The notes: generated by a model from the sequence alone, not told the origin. DNA of 64,000 bases from Streptomyces sp. CB01373 (GCF_002803075.1 NZ_NNBK01000012.1:310001-374000); one strand, 5' to 3'. Shown: positions 51,187 to 60,290, counted from the first letter of the stretch. Made by a program: numbers and translations.

Positions 51187-51594
51187 GCTGGGACGCGGTC
51201 CGGAGTTCCGACCGGCAATCCCGAGCTGTGTTGCGCCGCTTTACAGGGAAGACACTGCACGCCACGGAGCCACAGGGCCGCCGGTGTCAAAGGCACTTCA
51301 GGGCTCCTTCCCGCTCAACAGGGTCACCGGCAGAGCGGGGCGGGAGGCGCACGGGGTGGGGAGCAGCGGTATGGCAGCGGGGGGGGCGAGCGTCGGCGGA
51401 GCGTGCGCGGCAGCGCCGGTCGGCCGCCGTGCGCAGGCGCGCAATCAGCAACTGGGCTGATCAGGTCTCCCGTCCGGGAACCGCCCGCCCCTTTGCCTGG
51501 ATCCATTCGTGGATGCTCTCGACGGCGTCGCGGAGATCCTGGAAGGTGTGGAGATCACGATGCTGTTGTCGGACCTGGCCGGTTGCCCCATATC
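51187..51594. other. Gene-poor spacer
   Basis: About 400 bp without a convincing gene. A short minus-strand reading around 51475-51590 (HTFQDLRDAVESIHEWIQ) looks protein-like and may be the tail of a lost gene. I cannot assign it. Confidence 0.4.
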
Positions 51595-52035
51595 TCAGGG
51601 TCGTGGCATCTCTTCAGGACCGGTATCAGCAGCCCTCCACTCCACCCACTCGCGCACGGTGACGGCACGCTCCATGCGGCTGACGATGTCCTTCTTGGAC
51701 GCCGTGTCCAAGGTCTCCGGGATCTTGTCAAAGGTGTCGGGAAGGACGTCGAGAAGGCCCCAGATCTGTTCGCCGGTGCTGACGGTCAGCAGTTGCTGGC
51801 ACCTCCACTGCAGCGGCACCTCGGGACGGTGCGTGAGCCGCTGCACGAGTGTCGGGAACAGGTAGTGCGTCGCTTCTGCGGCGAGGTGCTCTCGTAGCCA
51901 GTCGACCGGGAGCCGCTGGCTGAAGCCATGCATGGCGGCCTCCTGGGCCAGGTCCAGGAGATGAGCGGTGTCGACGGCTCGGACAGTGCGGGGAAGAGTC
52001 GGGGGCATGTCGGGATGATGCCAAGAAGTCTCCAC
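51595..52035 (-). CDS. Hypothetical protein
   Basis: A 146-residue protein I do not recognise. It is helical and Leu/Arg-rich, with VDWLREHLAAEATHYLFP and WGLLDVLPDTFDKIPETL. The start is GTG 52035, and an internal ATG at 52008 is possible; neither has a clear Shine-Dalgarno. It follows the 52048-52362 gene by 12 bp on the same strand, so the two probably share a transcript. No membrane or signal segments are seen. Confidence 0.5.
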   Translation of the reverse strand: METSWHHPDMPPTLPRTVRAVDTAHLLDLAQEAAMHGFSQRLPVDWLREHLAAEATHYLFPTLVQRLTHRPEVPLQWRCQQLLTVSTGEQIWGLLDVLPDTFDKIPETLDTASKKDIVSRMERAVTVREWVEWRAADTGPEEMPRP

Positions 52036-52047
52036 GAGGCCGAGAGG

Positions 52048-52362
52048 TCAGCTGGGCCGGGATGCAATCTGGCGACGGGCAGACCCCCAGACTTCCTCGA
52101 ACTCCTCGAAGGTGAGTTGTTCGGGACCGTGGCCTTCCCATTCCGGGACGGGCGTCTCGGCTGTGATCCCGAACCTGCTGTCGTACTCATCGAGGCGGCC
52201 TGCGTCGTAGGCCCGCTGCCACTCGGTGAGAGATGCAGCTGCGATCGGGATCAGCTCAGGCCCTTCGAGTTCGACCTGCCGGATCACCCACCCTTCGGCG
52301 TCCACCTCGAAGTAGAACCAGGTGTCTTCCTCGTCCCAGTAGCAGCGCATCCATGTAGTCAC
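52048..52362 (-). CDS. Hypothetical small acidic protein
   Basis: A 104-residue acidic protein, GTG start at 52362. It opens WMRCYWDEEDTWFYFEVDAEGWVIRQVEL, a beta-strand pattern, and ends with an acidic FEEFEEVW helix. I recognise similar small actinobacterial proteins of unknown function. It may be cotranscribed with the downstream gene at 51595-52035 and the possible gene at 52366-52563. Confidence 0.6.
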   Translation of the reverse strand: MTTWMRCYWDEEDTWFYFEVDAEGWVIRQVELEGPELIPIAAASLTEWQRAYDAGRLDEYDSRFGITAETPVPEWEGHGPEQLTFEEFEEVWGSARRQIASRPS

Positions 52363-52365
52363 CGG

Positions 52366-52563
52366 TCAATGATGACGGTGCCGGCTGCTGCCATGGCTGT
52401 CTCGCCGCTGTGACCTGGTGCCGATCGAGATGACCCGGCCGTGGGCGGTCAGAAAGGCCAGGGCTGCGGCGTATCCGGCGGCGGTGCTGATGTTGCCTTC
52501 CCAACCGGAGGTGGGCACCGGCCGGGTAGAGCAGACAGGACATTGAAGGGGCTTCTGGACCAA
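52366..52563 (-). CDS. Possible small zinc-ribbon-like protein
   Basis: A 65-residue reading from TTG 52563 containing QCPVCSTRPVP, a single CxxC pair, then an alanine-rich stretch. The tail (SQRRDSHGSSRHRHH) looks non-native. It sits 3 bp upstream of the next gene. It may be a real small gene or a truncated end; evidence is weak. Confidence 0.3.
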   Translation of the reverse strand: MVQKPLQCPVCSTRPVPTSGWEGNISTAAGYAAALAFLTAHGRVISIGTRSQRRDSHGSSRHRHH

Positions 52564-52731
52564 GCCCCTATAAGGTCATGTTCCGCCCGGCCGGAGCCAT
52601 GAGAACAGGTCCCGGCAGTCGGACAGAACAGCAGGAAGACAGCCCAGCAGGGCGTCAGTCAGACCTTGAGCCACGACCACCGGAACCTGAGTATCAGCAT
52701 CAATGTCAGTCCTCGTTCATAAGATCACGGC

Positions 52732-53268
52732 ATGTCTGACGCCTTCACCGTCTTGTGGACCCATGACACGTGCCGTGCCCTGCGTAAGGCGGGTCGCGTG
52801 GGTGAGCGGCCGCCGGTCGCCTTCAGCGGCGTGCATTCTTCCCTGCCTGCCTGGTCGGGCGCCCGTGCTGGAGACGAGGTGTACGCGCTGCACGTCAACC
52901 GGTGCATCGTGTACGTGGTGAGCCGCATGCGGGTGATCGACGTGGAGCGGCGCGACTGCTGCGGCACCGCCCCCGCGACGTGGCAGGACCCGGCGTTTCC
53001 CGGGCACGGCGACTGGTCGATGCTCGGTGCCGGCGGCTGCGGCGCCGCGGCGGTGCACGTGGACGCGACGCCTGTACGCTTCGACATACCGATCCCCGGC
53101 GATCTTCTGGCGAGGCTCACCTGGCGTAACCGCCGGGGCAAAACCCGCGGTCTGAAGTACGTGCAGGATGGCCGCCTCGAGCGCTCGATCAGCCTCCAAG
53201 GGTTCTACCGCCTGACCTCTGAGTCGGCCGACGAGTTGGCTGAGGTCGCAGGCAACGCGGCCCCCTGA
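52732..53268 (+). CDS. Hypothetical protein
   Basis: A 178-residue protein starting at ATG 52732, with no strong ribosome binding site. Segments such as VFSGVHSSLPAW-like text, DEVYALHVNRCIVYVVSRMRV and DIPIPGDLLARLTWRNRRG suggest a compact beta-rich fold. The Trp/Arg-rich middle and the codon use are those of a real Streptomyces gene. The function is unknown and no domain is recognised. Confidence 0.6.
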   Translation: MSDAFTVLWTHDTCRALRKAGRVGERPPVAFSGVHSSLPAWSGARAGDEVYALHVNRCIVYVVSRMRVIDVERRDCCGTAPATWQDPAFPGHGDWSMLGAGGCGAAAVHVDATPVRFDIPIPGDLLARLTWRNRRGKTRGLKYVQDGRLERSISLQGFYRLTSESADELAEVAGNAAP

Positions 53269-53479
53269 TGCCGACGGGCGAGCGGGTACCGGATCGCACC
53301 CGCTATGGCCACCCCTGCCGGGAGCACCGACCCGTTTTGTCGCGACAGTGCCCGGGTCAACGGTCCACCGCGGGTAGGTGGGCCAGGCCGGTGCCGAGCA
53401 TGATGCGGTCGACGGTCTCGTGCAGGGCGCTCCCCGCGTCGGCGGGGAGGACTTCATTCCCTCGTTCAGCGACACCCTG

Positions 53480-54010
53480 TTGCGGGGTACTGACGAGCGC
53501 GGTCGCCGGCGCCGGCGACGCCGCACTCCGGGCACTGACCAAGCTCGACCAGGTACTACCCGCCCAGCTTCGGCACGAGGTGCGCGCGCTCTCCGGCTCG
53601 GTGGAGTCCTTTGGCGGAGGCCGCACGCCGGTCGACCCCGAGGTGCTCATGACGCTGGCCAGAGCCTGCCGCGACGAGGCCGAGGCCAGCTTCGACTACC
53701 CGTCCGGGACCGGGGTGCGACGGCGGCGGGTCGAGCCCTACCGCCTTGTCGCCTCCGACCGGCGCTGGTACCTCCTCGCCTACGACCTCGATCGCGACGA
53801 CTGGCGCAGCTTCCGTGTCGACCGGATGACCGACGCGTCCGCACGGACCTGGCGCTTTTGCCTGCGCGCGGCGCCCGACGCGGCGACGTACGTGCAGGAG
53901 GGTGTGGCGAGCCGGGTCTACCCGCACCAGGCGCGCTTCCTCGTACACGCGTCGGCCGACACGGTGCGCGCGCAGATGCCAGCGGCAGTTCGCCTCGTCG
54001 AACGTGACTG
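53480..54010 (+). pseudogene. WYL-domain regulator remnant
   Basis: The reading from AGDAALRALTKLDQVLPAQL through RVEPYRLVASDRRWYLLAYD, RDDWRSFRVDRM and VYPHQARFLVHASADTVRAQMP is the central and WYL ligand-binding part of a YafY/PafB-like regulator. The N-terminal helix-turn-helix is absent. After VRLVERDC the family sequence stops and an unrelated frame continues. Both ends are lost, so this is a gene fragment. Confidence 0.75.
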
Positions 54011-54260
54011 CGTGGGCGAGGAGTTCGCGCAGCAGGATCCGTACCCTGCCGCCGGGGGTCGCCGCAGACCTCTCCAGGGGGCCCAGCGCCGGCAGCCCTT
54101 CGCCGGTCAGGGGCGTGAAGGACGCGCGTAGGGCGTTCCACAACTCAGTGGCCGCTTCGTGGTTATCCGCGCCGGACCTCCGCTGGGTCCCTGCCGCGCG
54201 GGCCGCGTCGATCAGGGCGCGGTCGGCCGTTGGGCGGCAAGGCGGTGTGTAGCTGGGCAC
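54000..54260 (-). CDS. Possible truncated hypothetical protein
   Basis: From GTG 54260 the minus strand reads TADRALIDAARAAGTQRRSG, HEAATELWNALRASF and GGRVRILLRELLAHAVTF, which looks like real helical protein. It then runs into the antisense of the WYL remnant. I do not recognise the family. It is likely a broken gene whose 3' part was lost at the junction near 54000. Confidence 0.3.
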
Positions 54261-54525
54261 GTAGAGAAGCGCCGCTCCCCGCGCGGCAGGACTGGGCGGA
54301 CGGGTCGGTGTACTACCAGGTCGAGGTCGACCTGCACGGGGACACGTCGGTCACCGGCCACGCGTACCGGTGGCCACAGCCGGGGTTGCGGGCGGCCCGC
54401 AGGCCTCCCGGACGGTCGACGAGCGGCGGCAGGGGGACATGCCTCAGGGGCGGCCCCGCGAGGCGTAGCGGGGCCACGGGGTGTCGGTAAGAACTCTGTC
54501 ATCGATCCTGCTGGCTTATTCCGTC

Positions 54526-54543
54526 AGAACCCATCTTTGAACC
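54526..54543 (+). repeat. Inverted copy of an IS1182-type element end
   Basis: This 18-bp stretch is the reverse complement of 55438-55455 with one mismatch (17 of 18). The partner abuts the stop of the IS1182-like transposase remnant, so this is probably an isolated IS end left by an earlier insertion or rearrangement. The two ends bracket the reductase gene. Confidence 0.65.
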
Positions 54544-54679
54544 GCCGAGCCGTCCGCGTCCGTCACGGCCTCATGGCCGGCGAGGCTGCTTCCTGACGCG
54601 CCTTGAAAAAAAGTTGCGGGCCGCTGTCGATCCGGCCACGTCCCGTTCGACGTCATGATGTGCGGCGCCTCGCCACACG

Positions 54680-55354
54680 ATGACGCGACAGGACCTGACG
54701 AGGAAACACGTGGATCAACTGCTGAAAGTCATGAACTTCAACGTCTCGAGTGACGGTATCGGTACCGGTGAGCACCAGAGTCCCGAGCGGCCGTTCGGCC
54801 TCGACCGTCCCGAGAGGCTGTTCGCCTGGGCCGGAGCCACGGCGAGCTGGCCCATGCGCACGGATCCCGGCGGGAGCCGGGGCCTCGACGACTACTTCAC
54901 GCGAGACTTCGCGCGCAACATCGGTGCCGAGATCATGGGCCGCAACAAGTTCGGGCCCCAGCGCGGCCCCTGGCAGGACCATGAGTGGCGCGGCTGGTGG
55001 GGGGAGGAGCCCCCGTTCCGCACGCCGGTGTTCGTCATGACCCATCACGAGCGTCCGTCGTTCACGCTCTCCGACACCACGTTCCACTTCGTCGACGGCG
55101 GCCCGGCCACCGTCCTCGAGCGTGCGCGGGAAGCGGCGCAGGGCAAGGACGTCCGACTCGGTGGTGGGGTTACCACCATCCGGCAGTTTCTCGACGCCGG
55201 CCTCGTCGACACCATGCATGTGGCGGTCTCACCGGTAAAGCTCGGGTCCGGACTACGGCTGTGGGAGTCCCCCGATGAGCTGCTCGACCGGTTCCACCTG
55301 GAGGTCGTGCCCAGCCCGAGCGGCGTGACGCACCACCTGTTCTGGCGAAGGTGA
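54680..55354 (+). CDS. Dihydrofolate reductase / RibD C-terminal family protein
   Basis: A 224-residue protein of the stand-alone DHFR/RibD_C family. The order is MNFNVSSDGIG, an EIMGRNKFG helix, PVFVMTHHERPSF, then LGGGVTTIRQFLDAGLVDTMHVAVSPVKLGSGLRLW, all typical. Members are NAD(P)H-dependent reductases of unknown substrate. The family usually begins close to MNFNVSSDG, so ATG 54731 is an alternative to 54680. It is flanked by two inverted IS ends, so it may have been moved by or trapped between IS copies. Confidence 0.82.
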   Translation: MTRQDLTRKHVDQLLKVMNFNVSSDGIGTGEHQSPERPFGLDRPERLFAWAGATASWPMRTDPGGSRGLDDYFTRDFARNIGAEIMGRNKFGPQRGPWQDHEWRGWWGEEPPFRTPVFVMTHHERPSFTLSDTTFHFVDGGPATVLERAREAAQGKDVRLGGGVTTIRQFLDAGLVDTMHVAVSPVKLGSGLRLWESPDELLDRFHLEVVPSPSGVTHHLFWRR

Positions 55355-55437
55355 CGCCAGGGCCCACTCGGGCGACTGAAAAGGCTGGCCGGGCACTCCA
55401 CGAGTACCAGCCGTTCAGCTGATTCGCCCTGATCAAG

Positions 55438-55455
55438 GGTTCAAAGACGGGTTCT
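55438..55455 (-). repeat. IS1182-type element end beside transposase 3' end
   Basis: An 18-bp sequence at the 3' edge of the transposase remnant, repeated in inverted orientation at 54526-54543 with one mismatch. The position fits a terminal inverted repeat of the element. Confidence 0.6.
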
Positions 55456-56143
55456 CACGCGGTGAGGGAGAGGTCGTGGCGGGCTAGGTGGCTGACGCGG
55501 GTGCGGTCGAGTGGGTGGCCGTTCCACCAGGCATCGAGGCGAATGAGGTTGAGTGCAACGGCGGAGAGGACGTGCTCCAGGTGGGTCTTCTGGAGACCGA
55601 GGTAGCGGGCACGTCCTATCCCGGTGACCGCGATGGCCTGGTGGATGGTTCCCTCGACGCCTGCGCGGGTTCCGTACTTGGCTCTCCACTGCTCGTCGCT
55701 TTGCTGGAGGCGGGCACGGTCGAGGACTTCTTGCAGCTCGCGGGGTTGCAGGGAGAGGGTTCGGCCGCCGGTCTTCGAGCGGGTGCACTGGTCGCGCACT
55801 GGGCAAGGACGGCATGTCTCCTTGTCGAATTGATGACGATGGCCTTGGTGCCGCGCTGGGGGGGGGCGGGACTCCACCAGGTGCTGGTTTCCCCGCGTGG
55901 GCAGGTGGCCTGCCGCTTGTCTCAGTCGATGGTGAACGCGGTGCGGTCGAAGCCGGCGTCGGCACGTGCCTGGGGTGAGCTGTTCAGCAGGACCGGGGTG
56001 ACCAGGGTGACCCCGAAGTTCTTCTTCATGCCCACGATCAACTCGGCGGATGTGTAAACGGAGTCGAGGAAGTGCTCGGCGGGCAGGAGAACGCGGGCGG
56101 CGAGCATGTGATGGACTGGCTCGGTCATTTCCGCGTCGGTCAC
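55455..56143 (-). pseudogene. IS1182-type transposase remnant
   Basis: Minus-strand pieces in two frames. The upstream piece (56143 to 55922) reads MTDAEMTEPVHHMLAARVLL and EHFLDSVYTSAELIV, the DDE core region. The downstream piece reads CRPCPVRDQCTRSKTGGRTL, YGTRAGVEGTIHQAIAVTGI and ALNLIRLDAWWNG, the Cys-containing C-terminal part of IS1182-type transposases. A frameshift and a missing N-terminus make it inactive. Its 5' end is replaced by an istB fragment on the other strand. Confidence 0.8.
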
Positions 56144-56192
56144 CTCCAGCTCCGCGCACTCCGAGTCGAGGATTCCGGCGGCCCACCGCTCC

Positions 56193-56379
56193 TCGCAACA
56201 GCGTGGCCATCGCTTCCGACGAGTCCCTCGGAGGATGGAGCAAGACCTTCACCGACCCCCGCCTCTGCGCTGCCATCGTTGGCCGCCTCACTTTCGGCGG
56301 CAACATCGTCGAGACCGGCACCGACTCCTACCGCCTCGCGACCACCCGGGCCCGAGCCGAACAACGGTCCCTGGGCTGA
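56193..56379 (+). pseudogene. IS21 helper protein IstB C-terminal fragment
   Basis: The plus-strand reading NSVAIASDESLGGWSKTFTD followed by AAIVGRLTFGG and NIVETGTDSYRL is the conserved C-terminus of IstB-type ATPases of IS21 elements. The rest of istB and all of istA are missing. It is joined directly to the IS1182-type remnant, indicating nested decay. Confidence 0.8.
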
Positions 56380-56406
56380 GGGGCCCGACGGAAGAGGCGA
56401 GAAAAG

Positions 56407-56937
56407 TCAGGACTGCTCGGTCCGGAACGCGAGATACCGGCTGAAGGCTTCGTGGCTGTCGGGGGTGAAGCGCCACTCCAACAGGGCCGAGCCGAGCTCC
56501 GGCTCGGTCAGCCAGCCATGCCAGGCGACCTCATCGGAATCGGGGACCACGGCGTCCGGCACCACGGCTTCGTGCACGCCGAGCCAGTGAGGGCTCAAGC
56601 CGCTGCGGTTGATGAACGTGAACAGCAGGCGCGGCAGCGCACGAATGCCCAGCTCTTCGGCCAGCTCCCGCGCGGCGGCCTGTTCATAGGACTCGCCGAC
56701 ATTTGCGGCGCCACCGACCCCGACCTCGTAGAGCCCGGGGAAGCGCGATACCTGCTCCGACCGCCGATGGACGAGGATCCGGCCACGCTCATCACGACAC
56801 ACCGTCACGGCGACCCGATGCAGCCAACCCTCCCGGATGGCCTCCCGACGGCTGACCACCCCCAGGACACGATCTTGACAGTCGACACGCTCCACAAGTT
56901 CATCCACGAAGCACACCCTGGCAGAACCCACCGACAA
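56407..56937 (-). CDS. NUDIX hydrolase
   Basis: A 176-residue minus-strand protein with an intact Nudix box: a Gly, then Glu of GESYEQAAARELAEELGI, fitting Gx5Ex7REUxEExGU. The N-terminal VDCQDRVLGVVSRREA segment is typical of IPP-isomerase-like or 8-oxo-type Nudix proteins of actinomycetes. It hydrolyses a nucleoside diphosphate derivative; which one is not readable from sequence. The start at 56937 is the longest option, and one slightly downstream is possible. Confidence 0.85.
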   Translation of the reverse strand: MSVGSARVCFVDELVERVDCQDRVLGVVSRREAIREGWLHRVAVTVCRDERGRILVHRRSEQVSRFPGLYEVGVGGAANVGESYEQAAARELAEELGIRALPRLLFTFINRSGLSPHWLGVHEAVVPDAVVPDSDEVAWHGWLTEPELGSALLEWRFTPDSHEAFSRYLAFRTEQS

Positions 56938-57063
56938 CGCCGTTTCTCGGCGAGCCGCTCTCGGAACTCGACATCATTCTGGACCCGCTTGATCAACATC
57001 CGTTGCCTGAACTCGGCATCAACCGTTCTCGCGTTACACCGACGAAGCCACACGGCCGGCGGC

Positions 57064-57273
57064 GGAGAGGTCCTCCATCAAGGCGCGGCGCCCCTCGCCG
57101 ATGTGCTGCGGAAGGCCGGCCCGGCGGATCCGGACGCGGCCGCCGCCTCCGCGCTGGGCACGGCCGGCGAGCTGGTCCTCATCCTGCACGACCGTATCCC
57201 GATCAACTCCCTGAAGCTCGACGGCGACCGACGTCTCTTCGAGCAGCTCAGCGCCTGGGACCCGGATGAGTAG
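57064..57273 (+). pseudogene. Unassigned gene fragment
   Basis: The reading EVLHQGAAPLADVLRKAG through ELVLILHDRIPINSLKLDGD and LFEQLSAWDPDE, with a normal stop, looks like the C-terminus of a real protein. There is no start or upstream part. The family is not recognised. Confidence 0.35.
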
Positions 57274-57282
57274 GACGTGACG

Positions 57283-57365
57283 ATGCTCCACCTCGTACGC
57301 CCCGGGGCTTGCCTCCCGCCAAGGGCTACAACCACGCCGTGGTGGCCTCGGGGCCGCGGGGGGAG
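57283..57365 (+). pseudogene. RidA/YjgF-like N-terminal fragment
   Basis: MLHLVRPG, then after a frameshift GLPPAKGYNHAVVASG, matches the start of RidA-family enamine deaminases. The remainder is missing. It overlaps the edge of an antisense Ku-like fragment. Confidence 0.5.
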
Positions 57366-57372
57366 CAGACCG

Positions 57373-57600
57373 TCACGGCTGCGAAGCGGCTGACCAAGGC
57401 GGCGGCTCGTCGATGAGTTGCTCGCGGCTCGTCTTCGACCGGCCGGGAAACTCCTGTTCGGTCGCCCGCCGGTACAGTTGTGCCTGGCTCAGCTCCTGCA
57501 GCTCACTCCTGCCGGCGCTGCCACGGCCGCGGGCCCGTGCCGAGGCGGCCCCCGCCCTCTTCGGCGGAGCCTTCCGCGTCGGCGTCTTCGCCGGTTTGCC
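57373..57600 (-). pseudogene. Ku-like C-terminal tail fragment
   Basis: On the minus strand, a basic Lys/Ala/Arg tail (KTPTRKAPPKRAGAASARAR) leads to ELQELSQAQLYRRATEQEFP and GRSKTSREQLI. This is the SAP-like C-terminal pattern of bacterial Ku end-joining proteins. The Ku core is absent. It abuts a recombinase fragment at 57600, so it marks another breakpoint. Confidence 0.55.
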
Positions 57601-57803
57601 TGACCGACAAGGGCGTCCGTGTGGAGTTCGCCAAGGAGGACCTTGCCTTCACCGGCGAGGACAACCCCATGGCCACCCTGCTCCTGTCGGTCATGGGCGC
57701 GTTCGCCGAATTCGAGCGCGCCCTGATCCTCGAACGCCAACGCGAGGGCATCGCCGCGGTCAAGGCCCGCGGCGCCTACACCGGCCGCAAACCCGCGCTC
57801 ACC
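57600..57803 (+). pseudogene. Serine recombinase (resolvase) catalytic-domain fragment
   Basis: The reading LTDKGVRVEFAKEDLAFTGE, then NPMATLLLSVMGAFAEFERA and LILERQREGIAAVKARGAY, is the second half of a Tn3-type resolvase catalytic domain. The N-terminal Ser region and the C-terminal DNA-binding helix-turn-helix are missing. A separate fragment of a recombinase C-terminus lies at about 63307-63395. Confidence 0.75.
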
Positions 57804-58005
57804 CCCTGGCGGCCATGTTGACGTCGGCCGTCGCCGGCTGGGCGGTCCGGCTTTGGGCGGTGCGGCACCAAGAGCGTCAGCCGTCACGGCGGCCCGGCGC
57901 AACGCCGAACGTCCGTCCGGTGACGGTGGAACCAACCCAGCCCATCTGACGTGCAGTTACATGGACCGTCTGGGACGGGGGGACATGTGGGAGGACGGGG
58001 GAACG

Positions 58006-59496
58006 GTGTCGACCGGGGATGACGTCGAGCAGTTCGCGGCGCTGCTGCGCCGGCTGAAGGACCGCACGGACCGGAGCTACGGCTCCCTGGCCCGGCGCCT
58101 CAACATGAACACCTCCACGCTGCACCGCTACTGCGCGGGCGAGGCGGTCCCGCAGGACTACGCCCCGGTGGAGCGTCTGGCCGCTTTTTGCGGGGCGACA
58201 CCTGAGGAACGCCTCGAACTGCACCGCCTGTGGCTGCTCGCGGTGGCGGCACGACAGCGGTCTCGGGCGGGTGAGGGGGCGACGGAGCCGACACGGGCCG
58301 AGGAGACGACGGAGCCGACAAAGGCCGAGGGGGCGCTGGAGCAGGCAGGGGGCGAGCGGGCTTCGGGTCCGGACATCCGGACGGTGCAGGGCGTGGGTGA
58401 CGGCGCGGACGGCATCGGTGGTGACGGGGGCAGCAGCAGCGGTGCACCGCCGCCACTGGACACGGGCGCACCCGACGCCTGGCCGCCCATTCCCGGCGCT
58501 CCCGGACCGGGAAGTCCCGAGCCGACGGCCCAGTGGGATGCGGCCCGTTCGAGCGGACGGCCCTGGTACCGCCGTCGCCGCACCGCCGTCGGTGCCGCCG
58601 CGGCGACCGTGTTACTGGTGACGCTGGGCAGTCTGCCGGCGCTGTCGGCCGGTCGGTCTCACGACAACTCCGCCAAGGCCCCCGGTCGGTCCCGTACAAC
58701 AGGAACCGGTACGTCACACCGCCCCTCTGCCACTGCAACCAGCCCTTCCTCCAGTCGTTCATCGGCCTCGCCCTCCGCAGGAGTACGGGCTTCGGGGAGC
58801 CCCGAGTCGAAGGGCGGACCGTCGGCGGACACGAAGAGCGACGCCCCGGTGACGACCGGTGTGCCGCTCGCCTGGACCGCCGACTCGCAGATCTGGCAGG
58901 GCGGTTGCGGGCACGACTACGTCATCGCGAAGAAGCCGGCCCAGGTGCCCCCGCCGCCGGCGCAGCAGGACACCGGGGCGTGGGCGGCGACGCAGGGGGC
59001 GGTGCCCGGGCGGCAGACGAGGGTGCAGATCTCGGTGCAGGGGAAGTCGTCCACGGCCGTGGTCCTGGAGGCTCTCAAGGTCCGCATCGACAGCCGCGGC
59101 GCCCCGGTCACCGGCAACGCGTACGCCATGGGCCAGGGTTGTGGCAGCGACCTGGCGCCCCGTGAGTTCTCCGTCGACCTGGACGTCAACCGCCCGATCG
59201 CCCACGCGGGCCCCGGCAATGACAGCGGAAAGCCCGTCCCCGCGGTGCAGTTCCCCTACCGCGTCTCCGCCGAGGACCCGGAGGTGCTGCTGGTCACCGC
59301 GACGACCGAGGCTTACGACTGCCACTGGTACCTGGAACTCGACTGGTCCTCCCAGGGCCGCACCGGCACGGTCCGCATCGACGACCACGGCCGCCCGTTC
59401 CGCACCAACAGCATCAAGGGCCTGCCCCACTACTGGTACGGCACGAACGGCGACGGTGTGCGTCAATGGGTGCCCCTCGACTCCTGGAAGCCCTGA
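58006..59496 (+). CDS. XRE-type HTH protein with a transmembrane segment and extracytoplasmic domain
   Basis: About 496 residues from GTG 58006, chosen for GGGAGGA 10 bases upstream; ATG 57985 or 57961 are alternatives. The N-terminal helix-turn-helix is RSYGSLARRLNMNTSTLHRY. A Pro/Gly/Ser-rich linker leads to one membrane helix (VGAAAATVLLVTLGSLPALS) after an RRRR stretch, then a Ser/Thr-rich spacer and a C-terminal domain with Cys and Trp residues (WQGGCGHDYV, CGSDLAPREF). The layout is that of streptomycete membrane-anchored regulators whose DNA-binding part is cytoplasmic. The target and signal are unknown. It is intact amid decayed DNA. Confidence 0.8.
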   Translation: MSTGDDVEQFAALLRRLKDRTDRSYGSLARRLNMNTSTLHRYCAGEAVPQDYAPVERLAAFCGATPEERLELHRLWLLAVAARQRSRAGEGATEPTRAEETTEPTKAEGALEQAGGERASGPDIRTVQGVGDGADGIGGDGGSSSGAPPPLDTGAPDAWPPIPGAPGPGSPEPTAQWDAARSSGRPWYRRRRTAVGAAAATVLLVTLGSLPALSAGRSHDNSAKAPGRSRTTGTGTSHRPSATATSPSSSRSSASPSAGVRASGSPESKGGPSADTKSDAPVTTGVPLAWTADSQIWQGGCGHDYVIAKKPAQVPPPPAQQDTGAWAATQGAVPGRQTRVQISVQGKSSTAVVLEALKVRIDSRGAPVTGNAYAMGQGCGSDLAPREFSVDLDVNRPIAHAGPGNDSGKPVPAVQFPYRVSAEDPEVLLVTATTEAYDCHWYLELDWSSQGRTGTVRIDDHGRPFRTNSIKGLPHYWYGTNGDGVRQWVPLDSWKP

Positions 59497-59640
59497 CAAA
59501 GCCGCTTCACGTGACGGTGAGTGATCAGGCAGACGGCAAGGCCGAGGAATGCTTCGTGGTTGTCGTCGCGCCTCTCCCAGCGGATGCGCAGGCATCGGAA
59601 GCCGTGGAACCAGGAGTTCGGTGCGTTCGACGGCCCCGCG
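59496..59640 (-). pseudogene. IS5-type transposase C-terminal fragment
   Basis: The minus strand reads AVERT, then after a frameshift NSWFHGFRCLRIRWERRDD and HEAFLGLAVCLITHR, the conserved C-terminus of streptomycete IS5-family transposases. Only about 45 residues remain. It lies immediately after the XRE gene stop. Confidence 0.75.
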
Positions 59641-59765
59641 GAAGGTGCCCGGGCCGGAGCCGTGCGGCCGACGCGATCATGACACAACGCGTCCGAGCAG
59701 GCGGCAGGTCCTGCGTGAGCAACGGCCGGCTGCCCAGACTTCCGGCAGAGGGCACCGCTCCGCCG

Positions 59766-60290
59766 TCAGCGGGCGCTCGTGGTGGCGATGTCGCTGATGT
59801 GGTTGTACCGCTCCAGCAGCACGAAAAGCTTGATCTTCTGCGTCGTCTCCCCACTGCCGAAGGCCAGGGTGACGATGACCTCATGGCCGTTACCCACGGC
59901 GCCGTTGTCGCTCACCGTCCACTGCGCCGGGACATTCTGGGCACGCAGGACGCCGTCCGACCCGTTCTTCTTCTCCCACGCCGCCAGCCGGTTGGCGAAG
60001 TCGGGCGTCAGGTAGTGCTTGCGGAGCGCCGTGGCCAGCGTGACGTCCGGGTCCGCGTAGTCGCCCTTCGCGTCGATGTACGCGCCGTAGAAGTCGGCGA
60101 CCCGGGTCACCGACTGGCCGGACGTGCCGCTGACCGACTGCGATGCGGCGGCGGGCGCCTTTGCGGGGGCGTGGACGGACGCCTGTGCCGACACCTGTGT
60201 CGACACACCGAGTCCGACAGCCAGGACGAGGCCGGCGGCGACGGCCGCGCGGCGGCCCGGACGACGGTGTGCGGAGGACTTCCTGTTCAT
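59766..60290 (-). CDS. Secreted small protein
   Basis: A 174-residue minus-strand protein, ATG 60290 with GAAGGA 9 bases upstream. There is a classic signal peptide: basic MNRKSSAHRRPGRR, hydrophobic AAVAAGLVLAVGLGV, and a likely cut after VSAQA. The mature part (VADFYGAYIDAKGDYADPDV, then LRKHYLTPDFANRLAAWE and VIVTLAFGSGE) resembles DUF3828-like small exported proteins of unknown role. No lipobox or anchor, so it is presumably released to the medium. Confidence 0.75.
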   Translation of the reverse strand: MNRKSSAHRRPGRRAAVAAGLVLAVGLGVSTQVSAQASVHAPAKAPAAASQSVSGTSGQSVTRVADFYGAYIDAKGDYADPDVTLATALRKHYLTPDFANRLAAWEKKNGSDGVLRAQNVPAQWTVSDNGAVGNGHEVIVTLAFGSGETTQKIKLFVLLERYNHISDIATTSAR

